From positions 558,001-622,000 of the forward strand of contig NZ_VAUO01000002.1 of the NCBI RefSeq assembly GCF_005796105.1: DNA of 64,000 nucleotides, written 5' to 3'. The position numbers were made by a program, and so were the translations under genes. This DNA comes from Pseudomonas mosselii (lineage in GTDB: Bacteria; Pseudomonadota; Gammaproteobacteria; Pseudomonadales; Pseudomonadaceae). Shown here one piece after another: positions 1 to 7,493 of this stretch (within the stretch, counting starts at the first letter, position 1; each line of letters begins with the position of its first letter). The notes beneath the pieces are model-generated. The model was not told where the DNA came from. It made no database searches and worked only from the letters and a program-made list of their open reading frames with translations.

Positions 1-1
1 C

Positions 2-1195
2 CCCGCGCTGATCGCCCTGTGCGGACGCGAGTCGGCCGGGCGCTCGGTCGATGAGCTGTTCGGCGACCCCGGACTGCTGCAAACCCTGCGTGACAACAAC
101 TTCCACCTGCCCATGCGTGAGATGCAGCTCAATGGCCAGAGCCTGCTGCTGGACGCAACGCCGATCACCAACGCCGGCGGCCTGCTGACGCTGTACCCTC
201 CCAAGCGCATGGGCGAACGCCTCTCGGCGCTGCACCACGACCATGCCGAAGGCTTCGATGCCCTGCTTGGCGACTCCCCGGCGATTCGCACCCTCAAGGC
301 ACGCGCCCTGCGCGTGGCAGCACTCGACGCGCCGCTGCTGGTGCACGGCGAAACCGGTACCGGCAAGGAGCTGGTGGCCCGCGCCTGCCATGCCATCAGC
401 AGCCGCCAGGGCGCACCGTTCCTGGCCCTGAACTGCGCTGCCCTGCCCGAAAGCCTGGCCGAGAGCGAACTGTTCGGCTACGCCCCCGGCGCCTTCACCG
501 GTGCCCAGCGCGGCGGTAAGCCGGGGCTGATGGAACTGGCCAACCAAGGCACGGTGTTTCTCGACGAAATCGGCGAAATGTCGCCTTACCTGCAAGCCAA
601 GCTGCTGCGTTTTCTGAGCGACGGCAGCTTTCGTCGAGTCGGTGGCGACCGTGAGGTGAAGGTCGATGTGCGGATCATCAGCGCCACCCACCGCGACCTG
701 GAGCGCATGGTCGCCGAAGGCACGTTCCGCGAAGACCTGTTCTACCGCCTCAACGTGCTCAACTTGCAGGTGCCGCCGCTGCGCGAGCGTGGCCAGGACA
801 TCCTCATGCTGGCGCACTACTTCATGCAGCAAGCCTGCACGCAAATCCAGCGCCCAGCCTGCCGACTGACCCCGGCAACCCATTCGGCGCTGCTGGCCAA
901 CCCCTGGCCGGGCAACGTGCGCCAGTTGCAGAACGTGATCTTCCGCGCCGCCGCGATCTGCGAGGGCAACCTGGTGGACATCGGCGACCTGGACATCGCC
1001 GGCACCTCGGTGGCCCGTGGCCAGGACGGCGAGGTGGCGAGCCTGGAGCAGGCGGTGGGGGATTTCGAACGCGAGCTATTGCAGCGGTTGTATGCCAGCT
1101 ATCCGTCCACGCGCCTGCTGGCCGGGCGCCTACAGACCTCGCACACCGCCATCGCCCAACGCTTGCGCAAGTACGGGATTGGCGCGAAGGCCTGA
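2..1195 (+). CDS. gcsR: TyrR-like sigma-54-dependent regulator, probably GcsR (5' end outside window)
   Basis: Enhancer-binding activator of RNA polymerase-sigma54. The 5' part lies left of the window; 397 residues are visible. A PAS-like tail is followed by an AAA+ domain with Walker A GETGTGKE (visible residues 116-123), an intact sigma-54 contact loop GAFTGA (163-168), Walker B VFLDEI, the GNVRQLQN sensor-2 segment, and a C-terminal TyrR-type helix-turn-helix (LAGRLQTSHTAIAQRLRKYGI). PhhR, the other TyrR-like Pseudomonas regulator, has an altered loop as I recall, so this is more likely a genuine sigma-54 activator. In P. aeruginosa the TyrR-like GcsR activates the gcvH2-gcvP2-glyA2-sdaA-gcvT2 operon. 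The equivalent operon lies about 8 kb downstream here, with a -24/-12 promoter. Family assignment is firm; the name GcsR rests on context. Confidence 0.85.
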   Translation, partial: PALIALCGRESAGRSVDELFGDPGLLQTLRDNNFHLPMREMQLNGQSLLLDATPITNAGGLLTLYPPKRMGERLSALHHDHAEGFDALLGDSPAIRTLKARALRVAALDAPLLVHGETGTGKELVARACHAISSRQGAPFLALNCAALPESLAESELFGYAPGAFTGAQRGGKPGLMELANQGTVFLDEIGEMSPYLQAKLLRFLSDGSFRRVGGDREVKVDVRIISATHRDLERMVAEGTFREDLFYRLNVLNLQVPPLRERGQDILMLAHYFMQQACTQIQRPACRLTPATHSALLANPWPGNVRQLQNVIFRAAAICEGNLVDIGDLDIAGTSVARGQDGEVASLEQAVGDFERELLQRLYASYPSTRLLAGRLQTSHTAIAQRLRKYGIGAKA

Positions 1196-1708
1196 AAGCA
1201 TGCTCTGCCAGCGGGCAATGCTGTGGGCAGCCCTTCGCGGGCAAGCCACCACATGACTGCGCAAGGCCTGAATCCAACGCTCCCACAGGTCCCTGCTAAA
1301 TCAACAAGTTATGTGCAGTTCTGTGAGAGCGTCTTCAGCCGCGAACACCGGCGCAGCCGGTGCCATCCATCACATCACGTGCTTCTCGCTGGTCAGACAA
1401 GCCGACAAGCACACAATGCCGGTTGTATACAAAAACCCAAAACCCTGCTTACATTATCCCCCTCGCCTACGACACCGGCATTCGCCGCTGCGTATTGCGA
1501 CAGGCTAAAGCCATGCTATACCCCTATCCCATCGCCGCTGCGCGAACCCTTTTGCCAGTCCCCTGCCGCCATCGTCCAACCCGCTGCACGCCCCTCGCCG
1601 GCTGGCCACGCCCGCCGTCGAACTGATCGCACCCGCTGCCCGCCCACGCGCTCCGCGCCTGCACGACATCGAGCCCACTTTCAGCCCCCTGGGGGGCGAG
1701 GAACACCC
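1196..1708. other. Intergenic region with degenerate REP sequences
   Basis: 513 bases between the regulator and the deaminase. Positions 1278-1368 hold two REP-like halves around an AT-rich spacer, also found near 30.7 kb. The deaminase frame stays open upstream to 1223, but that part reads through REP sequence and lacks a Shine-Dalgarno, so it is not coding. The promoter of the deaminase should lie in the second half; no clear -35/-10 pair was identified. Confidence 0.7.
1278..1368. repeat. REP doublet with AT-rich spacer (copy A)
   Basis: A partial REP (CGCTCCCACAG) is followed by a spacer containing AAATCAACAAGTTATGTG. A second REP half reads GCGAACACCGG, then CAGCCGGTGCCATCC. The reverse complement of 30681-30772 matches this block nearly end to end, including the spacer. 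The unit therefore seems to have spread as REP-spacer-REP. The GCGGGCTTGCCC stretch typical of intact P. putida REPs is degraded here. Confidence 0.75.
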
Positions 1709-3067
1709 ATGCCCAAGACACTCCTGGTCAAGAACGCCGAACTGCTGGTTACCATGGACGGTGAACGCCGTGAAATCCGCCAAGCAGGCCTGTACATCGA
1801 AGACAACCTGATCAAACAGGTCGGCCCCAGCGACACCCTGCCGCAACAGGCCGACGTGGTCCTCGACATGGCCGGCAAGGTGGTCATTCCTGGCCTAGTC
1901 AACACCCACCACCACATGTACCAGAGCCTCACCCGCGTGGTGCCAGCGGCGCAGGACGGCGAGCTGTTCAACTGGCTGACCCACCTGTATCCGATCTGGT
2001 CGCGCCTGACTCCGGAGATGATCGCGGTGTCGACCCAGACCGCCATGGCCGAACTGATACTGTCCGGCTGCACCACCTCCAGCGACCACCTGTACATCTA
2101 CCCCAACGGCTGCAAGCTCGACGACAGCATTCATGCCGCCGAGGAAATCGGCATGCGCTTTCATGCCGCTCGCGGCAGCATGAGCGTCGGCCGCAGCCAG
2201 GGCGGCCTGCCACCGGACGCGGTGGTGGAAAAGGAGAGCGACATCCTCAAAGAGTCGCAGCGCCTGATCGAGGATTACCATGACGCCCGCCACGGCTCGA
2301 TGCTGCGCGTGGTCGTGGCCCCTTGTTCGCCGTTCTCGGTGAGCCGTGACCTGATGCGTGAAGCCGCCGTGCTGGCGCGCCAGTACGGTGTTTCGCTGCA
2401 CACCCACCTGGCCGAAAACGTCAACGATATCGCCTACAGCCGCGAGAAATTCGGCATGACCCCGGCAGAGTACGCCGAAGACCTGGGCTGGGTCGGCCAC
2501 GATGTCTGGCATGCCCATTGCGTACAGCTCGACCAGCACGGCATCGAGCTGTTCGCGCGTACCGGCACCGGCGTCGCCCACTGCCCTTGCTCAAACATGC
2601 GCCTGGCTTCGGGCATCGCCCCGGTGCGCAAGATGCGTGAGCAGGGTGTGCCAGTAGGCTTGGGCGTCGATGGCTCGGCCTCCAACGACGGCGCGAGCAT
2701 GATCGGCGAGGTGCGCCAGGCCCTGCTGCTGCAGCGGGTCGGCTTCGGCCCTGATGCCATGACCGCGCGCGAAGCCCTGGAGATGGCGACCCTGGGGGGC
2801 GCCAAGGTGCTTAACCGCAACGATATCGGCGCCCTGGCACCTGGCATGGTGGCCGACTTCGTCGCCTTCGATTTAGGCCAGGTAGCCTACGCCGGAGCAC
2901 TGCATGATCCCCTCGCGGCCTTGGTGTTCTGCACCCCGACCCACGTGCACACCAGCGTGATCAACGGGCGGGTGGTGGTGCAGGAAGGGCGTATCACCAC
3001 GGTCGACTTGCCCAGGGTGCTGGAGCGGCACAACCAGCTGGCGTATCAGTTGGTCAATGGTGCCTGA
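1709..3067 (+). CDS. 8-oxoguanine deaminase (amidohydrolase)
   Basis: 452-residue cytosolic metal-dependent hydrolase of the TrzN/guanine-deaminase-like amidohydrolase group, closely resembling the characterised P. aeruginosa 8-oxoguanine deaminase (8-oxoguanine to urate plus ammonia). Metal-site motifs are all visible: HHH after NT near residue 68, HTHLAEN, HAHC, and the GVDGSASND aspartate. The frame is open upstream to 1223, but the ATG at 1709 is preferred. It follows a GAGGAA Shine-Dalgarno and begins MPKTLLVKNAELLVTMD, the usual family N-terminus. It sits alone between the regulator and gltS. It may salvage oxidised purines or supply urate/ammonia; substrate specificity within this group is inferred. 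Confidence 0.9.
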   Translation: MPKTLLVKNAELLVTMDGERREIRQAGLYIEDNLIKQVGPSDTLPQQADVVLDMAGKVVIPGLVNTHHHMYQSLTRVVPAAQDGELFNWLTHLYPIWSRLTPEMIAVSTQTAMAELILSGCTTSSDHLYIYPNGCKLDDSIHAAEEIGMRFHAARGSMSVGRSQGGLPPDAVVEKESDILKESQRLIEDYHDARHGSMLRVVVAPCSPFSVSRDLMREAAVLARQYGVSLHTHLAENVNDIAYSREKFGMTPAEYAEDLGWVGHDVWHAHCVQLDQHGIELFARTGTGVAHCPCSNMRLASGIAPVRKMREQGVPVGLGVDGSASNDGASMIGEVRQALLLQRVGFGPDAMTAREALEMATLGGAKVLNRNDIGALAPGMVADFVAFDLGQVAYAGALHDPLAALVFCTPTHVHTSVINGRVVVQEGRITTVDLPRVLERHNQLAYQLVNGA

Positions 3068-3201
3068 TTACGCTGCGACCTGGGCACTCCGAGCGTTTGC
3101 CCCAGGTCGCGACCTGCGTGCACAACGCCAGGCCGTACGCCTAACTTTCAGAATTTTCCGAATCCTTCGAGAAACAAGCCCCTCATAGAATGGCCCTCTT
3201 T

Positions 3202-3228
3202 CGCATACCCGGCACGCACGGGTATGCG
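3202..3228 (+). terminator. Hairpin between the deaminase and gltS
   Basis: Perfect 10-bp stem CGCATACCCG/CGGGTATGCG with a 7-nt loop, then CCCGCTTTT. It lies 34 bases before the gltS start. It may terminate the deaminase transcript or act as an attenuator in the gltS leader. The T-run is short, so its strength is uncertain. Confidence 0.6.
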
Positions 3229-3261
3229 CCCGCTTTTCCGATACAACAAAGAGCCCACCTG

Positions 3262-4467
3262 ATGCTTGAACTCGATTTCTACGGGACCCTGGTCGCCGCG
3301 TCCCTGGTGTTACTGCTGGGCCGTCGCCTGGTCGCACGCGTTGGTTTCCTGCGTGCCTACAATATCCCCGAGCCCGTCGCCGGTGGCTTGCTGGTCGCCC
3401 TGGCATTGCTGGCGCTGCGCGGCTTCGACCTCCAGGTGCAGTTCGATACCTCGCTACAGACACCGCTGATGCTGGCGTTCTTCGCCACCATCGGCCTGAG
3501 CGCCGACTTCACCAGCCTGAAACAAGGCGGGCGCATCGTCGCCCTGTTCCTGCTGGTGGTCACCGGCCTGCTGCTGGTGCAGAACGCAATGGGCATCGGC
3601 CTGGCCACGGCGCTGGGGCTCGATCCGTTGATGGGCCTGCTCGCCGGCTCGATCACGCTGGCCGGCGGCCACGGCACCGGGGCGGCGTGGAGCGCGACGT
3701 TCAGCGAGAAGTTCGGCCTGGCCTCGGCATCGGAACTGGCGATGGCATCGGCGACGTTCGGCCTGGTGCTGGGCGGGCTGATCGGCGGGCCGGTCGCCCG
3801 CCTGCTGATCAAGCGCGTCAACGCACCGATCACCGAACAAACAGCGCAGAGATTGCCCAAAGGCTTCGAGCAGCCGAACGAGGAGCGTTTGATCACCTCG
3901 TTCTCGCTGATCGAGACCTTGGCCCTGATCGCGGTCAGCCTGCTGCTGGGCACACTGCTCAATGGCATGCTCAAAGGCACCGCGTTCGAGCTGCCGACGT
4001 TCGTCTGCGTCCTGTTCGTGGGCGTGCTGCTGCGCAATGGCCTTTCCGCCTTCGGCGTGTATCACGTGTTCGAACGGGAGGTGTCTGTGCTGGGCAACGT
4101 GAGCTTGTCGCTGTTCCTGGCAATCGCACTGATGTCGCTCAAGCTGTGGGACCTGGCCGCGCTGGCGGTGCCGTTCTTCATGCTGCTGGCGATGCAGACG
4201 CTGATCATGGCGCTGTTCGCGGTGTTCGTGACCTTCCGCGTGATGGGCCGCAACTACGATGCGGCGGTACTGGCCGCCGGGCACTGCGGCTTCGGGCTCG
4301 GCGCAACCCCCACGGCCATCGCCAACATGCAGGCGGTAACCCAGCGCTACGGGCCGTCGCAGATCGCCTTTCTGGTGGTGCCAATGGTCGGGGCGTTCTT
4401 CATCGACATCGTCAACGCCATCGTGATCAAGCTGTACCTGGCCTTGCCGTTCTTCGGCGCGCTCTGA
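3262..4467 (+). CDS. gltS: Sodium/glutamate symporter GltS
   Basis: 401-residue inner-membrane carrier, the same length as E. coli GltS, importing glutamate with Na+. The sequence is almost entirely hydrophobic helices in two related halves. It carries the family's glycine-rich re-entrant segments: GGHGTGAAW in the first half and GHCGFGLGATPTA in the second. The ATG at 3262 (MLELDFYGTLVA) is the family N-terminus; the frame is open to 3190 but nothing supports translation there. A damaged second copy lies at 6911-7352, on the far side of the bacteriocin genes, so this copy is probably the functional one. Confidence 0.95.
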   Translation: MLELDFYGTLVAASLVLLLGRRLVARVGFLRAYNIPEPVAGGLLVALALLALRGFDLQVQFDTSLQTPLMLAFFATIGLSADFTSLKQGGRIVALFLLVVTGLLLVQNAMGIGLATALGLDPLMGLLAGSITLAGGHGTGAAWSATFSEKFGLASASELAMASATFGLVLGGLIGGPVARLLIKRVNAPITEQTAQRLPKGFEQPNEERLITSFSLIETLALIAVSLLLGTLLNGMLKGTAFELPTFVCVLFVGVLLRNGLSAFGVYHVFEREVSVLGNVSLSLFLAIALMSLKLWDLAALAVPFFMLLAMQTLIMALFAVFVTFRVMGRNYDAAVLAAGHCGFGLGATPTAIANMQAVTQRYGPSQIAFLVVPMVGAFFIDIVNAIVIKLYLALPFFGAL

Positions 4468-4520
4468 ACGATACCCGTTGACTGATGGCCTCGTAGGTTG
4501 GAATGTAAATGCAACCTGAA

Positions 4521-4564
4521 CCGGAGCAGTGATTAACATGAAACACTGCTCCGGCTGGATTTTC
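4521..4564 (+). terminator. Terminator-like hairpin after gltS
   Basis: Perfect 11-bp stem CCGGAGCAGTG/CACTGCTCCGG with a 12-nt loop, 53 bases past the gltS stop, followed by CTGGATTTT. On the minus strand it lies downstream of the immunity gene, so it may serve both directions. Confidence 0.65.
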
Positions 4565-4654
4565 AGGCAAATTGAAAAACGGCCTCTCACTCAGACCAGC
4601 TGGATTTACTCCAGGTTAAACAATGCGTCACCCGCCAGGGTAGAAAGAAACTTT

Positions 4655-4921
4655 TCAGGCATTTCGAAACCCCGGCAATCCTTGCTCGGCACGCCATTCC
4701 TTGATGACCCTGATGAATTCCTCTGGAGAATCCTTGATACCATTTTTGGTGGGAAAGCAGATCAAGTCAGCCCCTAGCGGGTGCTCCACCAGGCGCTCAA
4801 ATTCAAGCAGTGCTCTGGTGTGTAACTTTTCCGTCGGATAAAGCTGCGCATCCACATAATAGATACCTTTCAGAAACTCCAGAAATTCCCCTTCAGTATA
4901 ATCTGATATCGTAGACCTCAT
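4655..4921 (-). CDS. Colicin E-type/S-pyocin DNase immunity protein (Im family)
   Basis: 88-residue acidic protein that binds and neutralises the adjacent DNase bacteriocin. It aligns along its length with Im2/Im9: ISDYTEGEFLEFL in helix I, EHPLGADLI before the helix III region, DSPEEFIRVIKEWRAEQG in helix IV, and the C-terminal GLPGF. The two helix III tyrosines that form the binding hot spot in Im9 (DLIYYP) are replaced by Cys55-Phe56 (DLICFP), so its pairing may be specific to this toxin. Its ATG overlaps the bacteriocin stop by 4 bp (ATGA), implying translational coupling so toxin is not made without immunity. Base composition is less GC-rich than the core genes. Confidence 0.93.
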   Translation of the reverse strand: MRSTISDYTEGEFLEFLKGIYYVDAQLYPTEKLHTRALLEFERLVEHPLGADLICFPTKNGIKDSPEEFIRVIKEWRAEQGLPGFRNA

Positions 4922-6606
4922 AAGCCTTTGCTCCCTTTATGTTTCAATAAATGGAATTTTGGAGATAATATTACTAGATTATCTACATCATAGACCGCAC
5001 CACCGTCTGAGATTCTTACTTCATGGTGTATCTCATATTTCCCTCTTTCCCCCACCCATTCGCTCTTTGGCGCAGGCGGTGCCAACCCTGCCTTCATCGA
5101 CGCAAGCGCCAATCGATCAAACTGAAGAGACAGCACTGGATCCTCAGCAACCAATCGCCAAAATGCCTTTCTGAACGAATTGAAACTACTGAATCTACGC
5201 CCCCGCAAATTATTGGCAATTTGAACAGGAACGCCAGCCCCCTTTTCATTCCCCTCCACTAAATATGTGCCATCGACTACCGAGCCGTTACCACTCCCAA
5301 CTCCCGGTAAATACCGGAGATTCTTGAACACCACATAAAGCGGCGGCAACCCCGAATCCGCCGGGAAGATGATGACGTAATCATCGAACCCGACATCCGC
5401 AAGCTCCGGATACTCATCCAGCCGCCCTTCAATGGCCTCAAGCGTCGGGCCTGCGAGAACGCTCGGCGAAGGCGGCGTTACCGGCGAGGTGTTCGAATTG
5501 CCTGGTGGCGTGACAGCCGGCGTCCACACCAGAGTACTGGAAACATCATCACCGACCGCTACACTGTAGCCCCCAATCCCGGCATCGAACTGCGCAGCCA
5601 ATACCCTTACGCTCGGACTGAACCCGGCGAACTGCGTAACGAACAGCTCGGCCTGACCATCGACTTCGCTCCTGAAACCCATCCGCAACGGCAGGTCAAC
5701 CGCTCCCCGGACCAAAGCGGCAGCCTGAGCCGGGCCGTCGAGTTCAAGCTTCAGGTCCGCCAGCGGCATGCTTAGCAGGTACTTTTCCTGCCGCTCACCG
5801 TTGCCAAGGCTGGATGGGTACAACAGCGCCGCGACACCTGCGACAAGAGGTGCCGCCAAGCTACCGCCCAAGCCCGCAATGCCTGCGCGGATCGAGCCCC
5901 TAAGCGCAGCCGTCTGCACCGCTACCGATGCGCCTGCGGCGGCAACGATCAGTGGTGCGATAGAGGCTACAGACAGGGCGTGCCTGTATGTGTTGGCAGC
6001 ACGAATGGCTTGCCGGGCGTTCTCCTCAAGTGACTCGATCTCGGCCTGCTGGATCTTTTGCTCAAGCACCGATATCTGCTCTTCAAGCCTTGCTATCTCA
6101 GCCTCTCTCAGCTTCACCTGATAAGCGGCATGCCAAGAGGTGCCGAACTCTCGTAGTGGATCAGTGCCTTTATATTTCTTGCTGTTAACGAAGGGGATGA
6201 AATGCCGCAGCTCTTTGTCGAATGGGCTGACCCCATAAAAGCGCGCTGCCTCCGCCCGCTGCTTGTCCATGTCCGATCGTTTGAGCTCAATCAGGCGGGC
6301 GCGTACCCTCACACCCGACTTCATCATCTCAACTGGTTTCGAGCTGCTGAGTTCCAGCTTTTGAATTCGCGCTATTTCCGAGTCCAGATCTACCCCCAGC
6401 GTTGATAGTTTCTTGTTGTACTCGTCCAAGGCCGCGCCCTGAATGCTGATCAGTCCGCGGGTCAAGTTCATATAAAACATGTCAAGCTCTCTCGGCCCCA
6501 AATCACCCGCAGGCCAGACCAGAGCAGGGCCTGAGCCGGGACCAGGTGGAGGTTGCGCACCTACATATGTGGGTGGCAGATATACTTGCCGGCGTTTCCT
6601 GGACAT
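4918..6606 (-). CDS. S-type pyocin/colicin-like HNH DNase bacteriocin
   Basis: 562-residue killing protein. Residues 1-40 are a basic, Pro/Gly-rich N-terminus. About 41-200 form a charged helical region with a likely coiled coil (162-200) and are the probable receptor-binding part. About 203-262 are Ala/Gly-rich and hydrophobic. About 285-430 resemble the S-pyocin translocation domain, ending FPADSGLPPLYVVFKN. About 430-562 match the colicin E2/E9 DNase: RFSSFNSFRKAFWRLVAEDP, then the HNH site with His527-His528, Asn543, His552 and His556. All catalytic positions are present, so it should be active. The strong GGGGGAG Shine-Dalgarno at the ATG fixes the start. No lysis gene is next to it, as in chromosomal S-pyocins. 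The region before residue 200 is not recognised. Confidence 0.92.
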   Translation of the reverse strand: MSRKRRQVYLPPTYVGAQPPPGPGSGPALVWPAGDLGPRELDMFYMNLTRGLISIQGAALDEYNKKLSTLGVDLDSEIARIQKLELSSSKPVEMMKSGVRVRARLIELKRSDMDKQRAEAARFYGVSPFDKELRHFIPFVNSKKYKGTDPLREFGTSWHAAYQVKLREAEIARLEEQISVLEQKIQQAEIESLEENARQAIRAANTYRHALSVASIAPLIVAAAGASVAVQTAALRGSIRAGIAGLGGSLAAPLVAGVAALLYPSSLGNGERQEKYLLSMPLADLKLELDGPAQAAALVRGAVDLPLRMGFRSEVDGQAELFVTQFAGFSPSVRVLAAQFDAGIGGYSVAVGDDVSSTLVWTPAVTPPGNSNTSPVTPPSPSVLAGPTLEAIEGRLDEYPELADVGFDDYVIIFPADSGLPPLYVVFKNLRYLPGVGSGNGSVVDGTYLVEGNEKGAGVPVQIANNLRGRRFSSFNSFRKAFWRLVAEDPVLSLQFDRLALASMKAGLAPPAPKSEWVGERGKYEIHHEVRISDGGAVYDVDNLVILSPKFHLLKHKGSKGL

Positions 6607-6675
6607 AAACTCCCCCTCAAGTCCAACTTATGGATTCGCGCGACATGCCTTGATTTTGCAACTTAAATGCTTGCC

Positions 6676-6699
6676 CAACACTAATATACAAACACCAAT
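6676..6699 (-). promoter_or_regulatory. Possible PrtN-type P-box upstream of the bacteriocin
   Basis: Read on the minus strand, two spaced copies fit the pyocin P-box pattern ATTGnnGTnn: ATTGGTGTTT and ATTAGTGTTG, 14 bp apart. They lie about 70-90 bp before the bacteriocin start, where the pyocin activator PrtN would bind in P. aeruginosa. The motif is loose and one copy deviates, so this is only a candidate. Confidence 0.35.
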
Positions 6700-6910
6700 C
6701 AGGGCATGCGCACGGCCAACTCGAACTCTGAACGAAGAAGATAAAGGCGCTCCAGATGGCAGGATTTCTCATGCACACTGACACGACAAGAATATATACA
6801 TCGCGCTAAGACAGGGATAACTAATCCAGAAAAGAGAAAAAGCCTACACAGAAACCAGTTGATTCTTTAAGATTATTGAAATTTGACAATACCCGCACAA
6901 AAAAACATAC

Positions 6911-7352
6911 CAGTTGGTACTGGCCTTCTTCGCCACCATCGACGTGAGCGCGGTCTTCACCTTCCTGGTCGCAGTGACCGAGCTGCTGCCGATGCAGAAC
7001 GCCATGGGCATCGGCCAAGCCACGGCGCTGGAACTGGATTCACTGATGGGGCTGCTGAGCGGCTGATCACGCCGTTTTCCTTTATCGAAACGTTGGCGCT
7101 GATTGCCGTCAGCCTATTGCTCGGGCCCCAGCTCAATGGCCTGCATTCGAACTGCCGACATTCGTTTGCGTGCTGTCCGCCAGCGTCGTGCTGCGCAATG
7201 GCGTTTCTGCCTTTGGCGTGTACTACTTGTTCGAACGCGAGGTCTTGGTACTGAGCAATGTCAGCCTGTCGCTGTTCCTGACGATCGCACTGATGTCGCT
7301 CAAGCTGCGGGGCCTGGCCGCGCTTGCCTCACCGCTCTTCGGCGCAGCCTGA
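6911..7352 (+). pseudogene. Remnant of a second gltS
   Basis: Translated in shifting frames, this stretch follows the intact GltS but with pieces missing. LAFFATI, then QNAMGIG-ATAL and LMGLL, run into a stop where the intact protein continues with GGHGTG. Next comes LITPFSFIETLALIAVSLLLG, then after a frameshift VVLRNGVSAFGVYYLFEREV. The tail jumps from the LAALA helix to PLFGAA. Roughly the first 70 residues, about 85 in the middle and about 95 near the end are gone. It cannot encode a transporter. DNA identity to 3262-4467 is partial, suggesting an old duplicate or paralogue rather than a recent copy. Confidence 0.88.
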
Positions 7353-7493
7353 TCCACCTAGCACAGGCAGAAAACGCAGAAGCAATCAGAATGTGTGAAA
7401 TTTTTGCGAATTAATGAAGGCCATTTGATGTCACAGGAGCGCTTCCTGAAATTTTCTTCATCCGGGTCCCTCCCTTGCCTGCGAGTTCGCGAC

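Noticed and set aside
1223..1708. N-terminal extension of the deaminase
   Set aside because: The open frame crosses REP sequence, lacks a ribosome site, and the encoded part resembles nothing in the family.
3454..4590. Long minus-strand open frame opposite gltS
   Set aside because: Glu/His/Arg/Gln-rich translation typical of the antisense of a GC-rich membrane gene; no family resemblance.
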